The notes under the pieces: model-generated
Seen by the model: only the letters and a program-made list of their open reading frames with translations
Told to the model about the DNA's origin: nothing
Database searches by the model: none
Position numbers and translations under genes: made by a program
In this document: positions 1 through 5,354 of the stretch, piece after piece
Position numbering within the stretch: position 1 is the first letter of the stretch
Layout: each line of letters starts with the position of its first letter
Assembly: GCA_964462785.1 (NCBI GenBank)
Contig: CAYWZA010000032.1
Coordinates: forward strand, 1-9,561
Reading direction: 5' to 3'
Source of the DNA: JACQKA01 sp964462785
Lineage (GTDB): Bacteria > Patescibacteriota > Minisyncoccia > Phycocordibacterales > UBA2100
Length of the DNA: 9,561 nucleotides

Positions 1-1
1 A

Positions 2-53
2 CACTAGGCTGGTAATGTACAAGGTTGGTGTTCAAAAATATGGGGGAGGGTCA
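2..53 (-). repeat. Left copy of the 52-bp inverted repeat; probable IS3-family insertion-sequence end
   Basis: These 52 bases are the exact reverse complement of 9510-9561; identity stops at base 54. Read outward, from 53 to 2, the repeat begins TGACCCTCCCCCATATTTTT and continues GAACACC. The TGA start, the run of C and the GAACACC block resemble left ends of IS3-family elements, although the family call is from memory of such ends and no transposase is visible. A perfect 52-bp match is longer than the usual two ends of a single IS3 element. It therefore fits better with the same end of two inverted copies pointing into this region. An assembly that stops one k-mer into a repeat would look the same. 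Confidence 0.6.
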
Positions 54-155
54 TTCAAAGTCACACCAGTTGGGTGAAAAATATAGAGTAGAAGGGTACA
101 CGCTTAAGCCATAGGTCCATGTGAGGGATTAAACCAAATATTCGATTCGTCGACT

Positions 156-185
156 AAGACCGCATGGCATACCCAGCGGTCTTTT
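156..185. terminator. Hairpin with short T run in the left intergenic region
   Basis: An 8-bp perfect stem, AAGACCGC (156-163) with GCGGTCTT (176-183), encloses a 12-nt loop. It is followed by TTTT on the plus strand. It lies about 65 bp beyond the stop codon of the minus-strand peptidoglycan-binding gene. The T run faces the wrong way for that gene, so it may end plus-strand transcription coming from the insertion sequence, or act weakly in both directions. The rest of 54-249 shows no gene. Confidence 0.45.
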
Positions 186-249
186 CTCACACTGTGTAGC
201 CTACGACACACCACAATCCGGTGCCAATCGCATCGTCCGCCGCAACAAT

Positions 250-1089
250 TTAATACCCCCACAATTCCAATACTGGAAATACAAAGGTGAGCACGGGTAA
301 GATGGAATCAAGAGAAATGGATTCAACAGCGGCAGCTGTTTGCGATTGCAATGCGTATGAGATTTGCCTCCCTGGAACGCGCGATGACGTCGCCTGCACT
401 GAGAAAGAAACTTGTGTATCAGCTGACGTATTTAGCCGCGCGTCCTCGCAGCGGACGTAATACACATAGAGTGATCCACGGGCAAGATTCGTAAATATGT
501 GCGTATGCCGCATGCCGCCGGTGTTTGAAAAGCCCTTCATGCTGCCGGTGAGCATATTCGGATTTGTGCCCCAGCGGCAGTTCGCGGGCTCATCAGTATC
601 GATAGTGAGCGTGGTGTCGAGTGCATTGTATGGCAGCTGCGCAGGCGGCGCGACTACGGTGATCACGGGCGGGGTTATATCAGGACCGGACTCTACAGGG
701 GTGGTTGATGCAGCTGGTTTGGATGTGGGCGCGACTGGCAACGGCTCAATGGTGAGGGTAGGCGGTGGAGGAACCGGTGTCGTTGTGGACGGGGGAGGAG
801 GAACAGCTCCTGCGATTGAAGCGTTTATGAGCGCGCGCGTCTTAGGACCGACGCTGCCGACAGGCTCCAGACCGCTTGCCTGTTGATAGGTAGCCACCGC
901 TTTTTTTGTGAGTGTCCCAAAATATCCTGTTGCTTCCACTTTCAAATATCCTAGTGATATAAGCACTTGTTGCAGCGCTGTGACATCATCCCCACGCGAG
1001 CCCATGGAAAGTGGGCGCGTGAGTGTCGCGGCTCCTGCAAGCGCCGGCACCACAATCACAATGCATGCGAGCATGAGCGCTTTTTTCAT
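250..1089 (-). CDS. Secreted peptidoglycan-binding protein with Pro/Thr-rich linker
   Basis: This is a 279-residue exported protein expected to bind cell-wall peptidoglycan. Residues 1-21 form a signal peptide (MKKALMLACIVIVVPALAGA). Residues about 23-92 form a PG_binding_1 domain, with the GSRGDDVTALQQ, LGYL, GYFG and VGPKTRALIN blocks typical of that fold. A Pro/Thr/Ser-rich linker spans 94-137. A beta-rich, fibronectin-like region follows at 138-232; it begins DITPPVI and holds Cys171 and Cys214, a possible disulfide. The C-terminus (258-278) is hydrophobic and could touch a membrane. The reading frame extends upstream to 1218, but the ATG at 1089 is chosen because the signal peptide begins there and a promoter sits right before it. 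Single-domain proteins of this layout are common in Parcubacteria; the specific function is unknown. No enzyme domain is seen. Confidence 0.8.
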   Translation of the reverse strand: MKKALMLACIVIVVPALAGAATLTRPLSMGSRGDDVTALQQVLISLGYLKVEATGYFGTLTKKAVATYQQASGLEPVGSVGPKTRALINASIAGAVPPPPSTTTPVPPPPTLTIEPLPVAPTSKPAASTTPVESGPDITPPVITVVAPPAQLPYNALDTTLTIDTDEPANCRWGTNPNMLTGSMKGFSNTGGMRHTHIFTNLARGSLYVYYVRCEDARLNTSADTQVSFSVQATSSRVPGRQISYALQSQTAAAVESISLDSILPVLTFVFPVLELWGY

Positions 1090-1095
1090 ATCTAT

Positions 1096-1124
1096 ATTGT
1101 ACGGAGATATAGGCAATTTGTCGC
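1096..1124 (-). promoter_or_regulatory. Probable sigma-70 promoter of the peptidoglycan-binding gene
   Basis: On the minus strand GCGACA (1124-1119) is followed after 17 nt by TACAAT (1101-1096). The expected transcription start falls at about 1089, the A of the ATG. The message may therefore be leaderless, which agrees with the absence of a Shine-Dalgarno sequence. Confidence 0.5.
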
Positions 1125-1180
1125 GCACACTGTGTGGAAACGAGCGCCATGGGCATGCCTTGCGTCTGGTTAGTGTTTTG

Positions 1181-1209
1181 TATACGGTGCGTACAGAGTA
1201 ACACAGAGG
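1181..1209 (+). promoter_or_regulatory. Possible -10 box and ribosome binding site before the SbmA-like pseudogene
   Basis: TATACG at 1181-1186 could be a -10 element; no convincing -35 is seen at the right distance. AGAGG at 1205-1209 lies 8 nt before the ATG at 1218 and decides that start. The 1090-1217 gap separates two divergent genes and holds nothing else recognised. Confidence 0.35.
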
Positions 1210-1217
1210 CAATAGCA

Positions 1218-2200
1218 ATGCTCAAAGCATTTTTCTGGAACCGCGCGTGGGCGCTATGGGCATATGGCGGCGGCGCATTTCTGTTCGCGTCGCTATACGC
1301 ACAAGTGTACATGACGGTACTCATTAATACGTGGTACAAGGGTTTCTACGACATACTGTAAGAAGCGCCCAAGCACCAACTCGCTGAGTTTTGGGCGGCG
1401 ACAATTGCGTTTCCTATATCGCGATTCCGTATGTAATACTTGCAACCATCACCAACTACTTTACGCGGCTATATGCATTTGCGTGGCGTGAGGCGATGAC
1501 GTTCGATTACATTCCGCGTTGGAGAAACGTCAGTGCAGAGATTGAAGGTGCAAGTCAGCGCATACAGGAAGACGCGTTTCGGTTTTCGCGCATTGTTGAA
1601 TCATTAGGACTCCAAGTCGTGCGCGCAATTCTTACACTGGTTGCGTTTCTTCCAATTCTCGCCGAACTATCTACATCAGTTGAGCTCGACATGCTCAAAG
1701 ATATTCCGTATTCGCTGGTATGGGTCGCGATAGCGATCAGTATTGGCGGTATGGCTATCTCTTAGATAGTGGGCGCGAAATTGCCGGGACTTGAGTACAA
1801 CAACCAAAAGGTTGAGGCGCGATTCCGCAAGGAGCTTGTTTATGGTGAAGATGATAAAACACATCACGCCGCTCCAGAGACGCTCGCCGAATTATTTACC
1901 GGCATCAAGTTCAACTATCGACGTTTGTACCTACATTATGGCTACTTCGACATCTGGTTGAATCTGCATGACCAGCTTATGGTGCTTGTGCCCTATGTCA
2001 TCATGGCGCCGGGACTTTTTTCAGGCGCGGTCATGCTTGGCACAGTAGTGCAGGTTTCGAACACATTCGGCAAAGTGCACGGAAGTTTCTCGCTGTTCGT
2101 ACAAAATTGGACGACCATTACCGAACTGCGAAGTATTTGGAAACGCTTGCATGAGTTTGAGTGCAATCTAGACAAGCGTCAGCAGAAAGCTGCGATGTAG
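1218..2200 (+). pseudogene. Disrupted SbmA/BacA-family peptide transporter
   Basis: The translated fragments follow SbmA/BacA inner-membrane transporters, which import peptides such as microcins and bleomycin using the proton gradient. Recognisable blocks are NTWYKGFYDIL near the start, IEGASQRIQEDAFRFS in the middle, and LPGLEYNNQKVEARFRKELV with YGEDD in the last third. A C-terminal stretch matching NSWTTLVELMSIYKRLRSFE of E. coli SbmA, from memory, follows. Three lesions break it. TAA at 1359-1361 stands where homologs have Gln (CAA to TAA would explain it). A frameshift lies near 1404-1420, between the LAEFWAATIAF and IAIPYVILATITNYF segments. TAG at 1763-1765 interrupts the frame before IVGAKLPGLE. 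The N-terminus is shorter than in E. coli SbmA, which may be a subfamily trait. Three independent lesions favour real decay over sequencing error. Between the lesions the protein is well conserved, so inactivation looks recent. Confidence 0.85.
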
Positions 2201-2210
2201 GATATATGGT

Positions 2211-2237
2211 AGACCGGCGCTTCGCGCCGGTCTTTTT
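2211..2237 (+). terminator. Strong intrinsic terminator after the SbmA-like pseudogene
   Basis: A 10-bp GC-rich stem, AGACCGGCGC (2211-2220) with GCGCCGGTCT (2224-2233), has a tight TTC loop. It is followed by T residues to 2237. It begins 10 nt after the pseudogene stop codon. Confidence 0.9.
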
Positions 2238-2240
2238 CGT

Positions 2241-2268
2241 TTGACCACGAGCAGTATCTCGATACAAT
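2241..2268 (+). promoter_or_regulatory. Sigma-70 promoter of the P-loop kinase gene
   Basis: TTGACC (2241-2246) and TACAAT (2263-2268) each match consensus at five of six bases and are 16 nt apart. Transcription should begin near 2275, just after the preceding terminator, giving a leader of about 20 nt. Confidence 0.7.
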
Positions 2269-2283
2269 CCAATCAGCTATGAT

Positions 2284-2287
2284 GAGG
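2284..2287 (+). promoter_or_regulatory. Ribosome binding site that decides the kinase start
   Basis: GAGG is 2 nt before the ATG at 2290 but 8 nt before the ATG at 2296. The spacing favours 2296 as the true start. Confidence 0.6.
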
Positions 2288-2295
2288 AAATGAGC

Positions 2296-2853
2296 ATGTT
2301 CGTAATCGGTCTGGTTGGAGAAAAGGGAAGCGGCAAAGGCACCTTTGCGAAACATTTGGCAGAGACAGCGATGCCCAAATCGGTTCTTTCGGTGCGATTC
2401 TCAGACATTCTGTACGATACGCTCGCGTTGTGGGGCATTTCACCTTCTCGGGAAAATCTGCAGAAAATTGCAGTGGTGATAGAGCGGGGTTTTGGTGCGG
2501 GTACTCTTGCGAACGCCGTCGCCAGACGTCTTGCCAAACTCGAAGCGGATATCATCATTGTGGAAGGCGTGCGCTGGGATTCCGACGAGGCGCTCATCAG
2601 GAGTTTGCCGAACAACACGCTCGTATATGTGACAGCACCCGCTGAGATTCGCTATGCGCGCACAGTGAAGCGTGGTGAAAAAGCGGGAGAATCAGAGACT
2701 TCCTTCGAGCAATTTATGCGCGAAGAAAAGGCTCTCAACGAGCTTAATATTCCACTCATCGGCGCGCGCGCCGATTACAAAATCGTTAATGACGGATCGG
2801 TCGCGTCGTACCAAGCCGCCATTGTGGAGTTCTGCCGCGCCTGCAATCTATAG
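2296..2853 (+). CDS. P-loop nucleotide kinase-like ATPase (NMP/dephospho-CoA kinase fold)
   Basis: This is a 185-residue cytoplasmic P-loop protein. The Walker A motif GEKGSGKGT sits at residues 8-16 and has the GxxGxGKGT form of adenylate-kinase-type nucleotide kinases. A beta strand with acidic end, DIIIVEGVRWDSDEA, near residue 92 is the Walker B-like element. The segment RYARTVKRGEKAGESETSFEQFMREEK near 118-145 resembles the Arg-rich lid and following helix of dephospho-CoA and deoxynucleotide kinases. The length fits this group. The substrate cannot be read from the sequence; coaE or a nucleotide monophosphate kinase would be over-calls. The gene is a single-gene unit with its own promoter and terminator, just upstream of two tRNA genes. 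The upstream in-frame ATG at 2290 would add two residues. Confidence 0.8.
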   Translation: MFVIGLVGEKGSGKGTFAKHLAETAMPKSVLSVRFSDILYDTLALWGISPSRENLQKIAVVIERGFGAGTLANAVARRLAKLEADIIIVEGVRWDSDEALIRSLPNNTLVYVTAPAEIRYARTVKRGEKAGESETSFEQFMREEKALNELNIPLIGARADYKIVNDGSVASYQAAIVEFCRACNL

Positions 2854-2857
2854 AATC

Positions 2858-2885
2858 AAAAGAGCCGCGTGTGCGGCTCTTTTTT
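2858..2885 (+). terminator. Intrinsic terminator after the P-loop kinase gene
   Basis: AAAAGAGCCGC (2858-2868) pairs with the sequence from 2873 to 2883 around a GTGT loop. The 3' arm runs into T residues to 2885. It starts 4 nt after the stop codon. Confidence 0.9.
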
Positions 2886-2917
2886 ATCTATAAAAGTGAT
2901 GGTATTGTACATACTAT

Positions 2918-2990
2918 GCCGGCGTAGCTCAGTGGTTAGAGCGAGCGTTTCATAAGCGCTAGGTCCCAAGTTCAATCCTTGGCGCCGGCA
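2918..2990 (+). tRNA. tRNA with CAU anticodon (elongator Met, or Ile2 if lysidine-modified)
   Basis: A complete 73-nt cloverleaf is present. The acceptor stem GCCGGCG/CGCCGGC is perfect, the D stem is GCTC/GAGC, and the anticodon stem AGCGT/GCGCT carries one G-U pair. The anticodon loop is TTCATAA with CAT at 2951-2953, and the T arm is CCAAG/CTTGG. The discriminator is A and CCA is not encoded. The anticodon stem lacks the three G-C pairs of initiator tRNA, so it is not tRNA-fMet. Elongator tRNA-Met and tRNA-Ile(k2CAU) share this anticodon in DNA. The acceptor stem here (G4, G5) does not settle the choice. Confidence 0.92.
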
Positions 2991-3003
2991 CAAAAACAAA
3001 TGA

Positions 3004-3025
3004 GCCGGATGCGATAGCATCCGGC
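3004..3025. terminator. Strong hairpin between the two tRNA genes
   Basis: GCCGGATGC (3004-3012) and GCATCCGGC (3017-3025) form a perfect 9-bp stem with a GATA loop. On plus it is followed by GAGTATTGTTTTG; on minus by TCATTTGTTTTT. Either side is T-rich enough for a modest terminator. It could end transcription of the CAU tRNA from the left and of the queA operon from the right. Confidence 0.5.
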
Positions 3026-3084
3026 GAGTATTGTTTTGTAGCTGGGAAAGGCGGCACATCTCTCGCTTTTCCCTCGCTAGATGT

Positions 3085-3090
3085 TATAAT
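3085..3090 (+). promoter_or_regulatory. Consensus -10 box of tRNA-Asp
   Basis: TATAAT lies 10 nt before the first base of the tRNA. No good -35 is found 16-18 nt upstream. The tRNA probably has its own promoter. Confidence 0.55.
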
Positions 3091-3099
3091 CTTTTCGTT

Positions 3100-3173
3100 G
3101 CGGGAGTAGCTCAACTGGTTAGAGCGCGTCCCTGTCACGGACGAGGTTGCGGGTTCAAGTCCCGTCTCTCGCG
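3100..3173 (+). tRNA. tRNA-Asp (GUC anticodon)
   Basis: A complete 74-nt cloverleaf is present. The acceptor stem GCGGGAG/CTCTCGC has one G-U pair, and the D stem is GCTC/GAGC. The anticodon stem CGTCC/GGACG holds the loop CTGTCAC with GTC at 3134-3136. The T arm is GCGGG/CCCGT. The discriminator is G, as expected for Asp, and CCA is not encoded. Its G34 is one of the four tRNA positions changed to queuosine by the pathway of the neighbouring tgt and queA genes. It ends 4 bp from the queA stop codon, tail to tail. Confidence 0.96.
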
Positions 3174-3177
3174 CAAT

Positions 3178-4206
3178 TCAACAGACCAACATCCCATCCC
3201 CGAACGAAAAGAATTTGAAGTCGCGGGTTTTTGCGAGGGTGTAGAGCTCAAAGAGTTTTTCCCGACCAATGAGTGTGGCGACGAGCATGAGGAGGCTTGA
3301 TTTGGGGACGTGAAAATTGGTAATGAGACCGTTCACTATGTTGAAATGATATCCTTCGCGTATGAAAAGATTGGTGGTGCTGGCACCGGCATGAACCGCA
3401 CCGGCGGCATCCGCCGTGGATTCGAGCGCGCGCGCGGCGGTGGTGCCGACGGCGATAATTGGTCTCCCTGCCGCGTGCGCAGCATTAATCTGCTCAGCTG
3501 CTTGTGTGGAAATATCGAAGTGCTCATCATGGAGCTTGCCTTGCGCGACAGCCTCTTCGGTCAAGGGTGCGAATGTGCCGAGATTTACGTGGAGGGTGAT
3601 ACGGGTCGATTCAATACCTTTCGCCTTAAGTTTTTCAAGCAGCTCATGGGTGAAATGCAGTGATGCCGTTGGTGCGGCAATGGAGCCATCGTGTGCAGCA
3701 AATACCGCCTGATATTTTTCACGCAACTCCTCTTCGGTGAGTGGCGTGTGTTTGAGATAAGGCGGGATAGGGATGCGCCCCGAAGCATGCAGAATGCCAG
3801 CGAGGCTGTTCTCGGCACGGAATACATATGCACCATCGTTTGCAATGAGCGTCAGCGCATCGTCTCCGATAGTGAGCCGGTCGCCTACGGCAAGCTTTTT
3901 GTTCGCCAGCGCGACGCAGGTATTATGCGGCAGGTCGAGCGATGTGCAGAGGATTTCCACCATACCGCCCGTTTTCTTTTGCGCATAGATACGCGCGGGG
4001 ATGACTTTCGTGTCGTTGAATACCAACAAGGCATCTTTTGGAAGATATGCGGCGAGGTTTGCAAACGTGTCATATCGCACTGATTCTTCGGCACGTGAGT
4101 ACACCAAAAGCTTCGCGCTATCGCGCGGCTCGGCGGGCGTGAGCGCGACCATGTCATCTGAGACCTCGTAATCATACGAGGCGAGCAATGTCTCAAAATC
4201 ATTCAT
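3178..4206 (-). CDS. queA: S-adenosylmethionine:tRNA ribosyltransferase-isomerase QueA
   Basis: QueA moves the ribosyl part of S-adenosylmethionine onto preQ1 already placed in tRNA, giving epoxyqueuosine in GUN anticodons. The 342-residue protein is full length for the family. Conserved blocks are FNDTKVIPARI (63-73), GRIPIPPYL (143-151), GSIAAPTASLHFT (174-186), HVNLGTFAPL (206-215), VGTTAARALES (253-263) and LITNFHVPKSSLLMLVAT (294-311). The C-terminus FFSFGDGMLVC is typical. Its ATG overlaps the tgt stop in an ATGA (4203-4206) and is preceded by a good ribosome binding site, so the two are translated together. The reductase that completes queuosine (QueG or QueH) is not in the window. Confidence 0.97.
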   Translation of the reverse strand: MNDFETLLASYDYEVSDDMVALTPAEPRDSAKLLVYSRAEESVRYDTFANLAAYLPKDALLVFNDTKVIPARIYAQKKTGGMVEILCTSLDLPHNTCVALANKKLAVGDRLTIGDDALTLIANDGAYVFRAENSLAGILHASGRIPIPPYLKHTPLTEEELREKYQAVFAAHDGSIAAPTASLHFTHELLEKLKAKGIESTRITLHVNLGTFAPLTEEAVAQGKLHDEHFDISTQAAEQINAAHAAGRPIIAVGTTAARALESTADAAGAVHAGASTTNLFIREGYHFNIVNGLITNFHVPKSSLLMLVATLIGREKLFELYTLAKTRDFKFFSFGDGMLVC

Positions 4207-5354
4207 ATATCACCTCGCGCAATCTGCTCACGCATCTCGCGGGCAAGGGTATTGAAATAATGCAGGTTGTGCATCGTGAGGAGCGTCATGCCGGTGATCT
4301 CACGTGCGCGAATCAGATGAGATATATACGAGCGTGTATACGTTTCGCATGTGGGGCAGGAACACGTGGCATCAATTGGTGCATGGGCACTAATATGTTC
4401 GGATTTTTTTAAATCGAGACGACCCCCGCGCACGAATGCCGTGCCATGCCGCGCGTAATGGGTAGGGGCTATGCAATCGAAAGTATCTGCACCACCTGCG
4501 GCAATCATCGGAAAATCTTCAGGATGCCCGACGCCCAAGAGATGGCGTGGCTTGTTCTCGGGGAGGAGGGCGGTTGTCATACTTACCACCTCGCGCAGTG
4601 ATTCTTTATCATACCCAAATTCGCCGCCAATGCCGAATCCGTCAAACGGCATCGCGCCGATCGCTTGCGCACTCTCGGTCCGCAAATCCTTGAATGCGCC
4701 GCCCTGCACCACGCCGTAGAGCGCCTGATCCGTCCGCGTGCGCGCATCGACACACTGCTGTGCCCAACGGTGTGTGCGCTCCAGTGACTTTTTCATGTAC
4801 TCTGCACTTGAAAGCGGGGAAGGGCATTCGTCGAAAGCAAATGCAATGTTTGCACCGAGCGCTTCTTGAATGCCGATAGATTCTTTTGGTCCCAAAAAAA
4901 GTTCGGAGCCATCCAATGGTGACCGAAAGAAAACCCCGTCATCAGCGATGCGAATTTTTTTAGGTTGGGCGGAGTGTTCGAGCGATTGGCTCGGCGCATC
5001 CTTGAGGATTTTTCCCATGCCGTGGTCGGTACCGAAACCCATACTGAATACCTGAAAGCCGCCGGAATCCGTCATGAGCGGCTTGTCCCAGTGCATGAAT
5101 GTATGCAAGCCGCCCGCGTCGCGGACAGTGTTTTCACCCGGGGTGAGGTGCAAATGAAAGGTATTACAAATAGCGAGCTGAGAGCCGAGCGCGAGCGCCG
5201 TCTCGCTTGTAAGAGTACGCACCGATGCGCGTGTGGCGACAGGAACAAACGCCGGCGTTTCTATATCGCCATGGGGAGTGGAAATAACACCAATGCGGGC
5301 ACGTGATTTTTCAGATTGCCTGAGGATCTTGAATGAAAACATGGTACTAGTCAT
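4203..5354 (-). CDS. tgt: tRNA-guanine transglycosylase Tgt
   Basis: Tgt swaps guanine-34 of GUN anticodons (Asp, Asn, His, Tyr) for the queuosine precursor preQ1, or for queuine in salvaging organisms. The 383-residue protein has the TIM-barrel motifs: DSGGFQVFS (96-104) with the catalytic Asp96, the YGVVQGG block (213-219), and TFDCIAPTHYARHG (291-304) with the likely nucleophile Asp293. The zinc site is Cys331, Cys333, Cys336 and His362, with standard spacing. Two places differ from usual bacterial Tgt: the loop after IGG reads EFGYDKE instead of LSVGE-type sequence, and PTHYARHG replaces PTRNARNG. The start overlaps the preceding gene by 8 nt; a second ATG at 5342 (MFSFKIL) matches the usual family start and is equally possible. 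QueA follows directly. No preQ1 synthesis gene is in the window, so the base may be scavenged. Confidence 0.96.
   Translation of the reverse strand: MTSTMFSFKILRQSEKSRARIGVISTPHGDIETPAFVPVATRASVRTLTSETALALGSQLAICNTFHLHLTPGENTVRDAGGLHTFMHWDKPLMTDSGGFQVFSMGFGTDHGMGKILKDAPSQSLEHSAQPKKIRIADDGVFFRSPLDGSELFLGPKESIGIQEALGANIAFAFDECPSPLSSAEYMKKSLERTHRWAQQCVDARTRTDQALYGVVQGGAFKDLRTESAQAIGAMPFDGFGIGGEFGYDKESLREVVSMTTALLPENKPRHLLGVGHPEDFPMIAAGGADTFDCIAPTHYARHGTAFVRGGRLDLKKSEHISAHAPIDATCSCPTCETYTRSYISHLIRAREITGMTLLTMHNLHYFNTLAREMREQIARGDI
4209..4216 (-). promoter_or_regulatory. Ribosome binding site of queA inside the end of tgt
   Basis: GAGGTGAT on the minus strand (4216-4209) lies within the last codons of tgt. 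GAGG ends 6 nt before the queA ATG. It is the best Shine-Dalgarno sequence in the window and supports the 4206 start. Confidence 0.8.

Noticed and set aside
54..155. Possible tmRNA or tRNA 3' part around TTCGATTCGTCGAC
   Set aside because: The flanking bases do not pair into a T arm and no partner acceptor sequence is found.
497..886. Plus-strand Gly/Val-rich frame opposite the peptidoglycan-binding gene
   Set aside because: It is the antisense of the Pro/Thr-rich linker, and the minus-strand protein has clear domains.
188..1135. Repeated palindromic 10-mer CACACTGTGT at 188-197 and 1126-1135 on both sides of the peptidoglycan-binding gene
   Set aside because: Only two short copies with no consistent position relative to starts or promoters; chance is plausible.
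1359..1765. Stop-codon reassignment (TAA or TAG read as an amino acid) in the SbmA-like gene
   Set aside because: A frameshift is also present, and tgt, queA, the kinase and the other genes stop normally, so gene decay explains it better.
2856..3059. Minus-strand open frame of 67 codons containing RQGLNLGPSAYETLALTTELRR
   Set aside because: It is the antisense of the CAU tRNA gene; this peptide is a well-known false gene product of tRNA regions.
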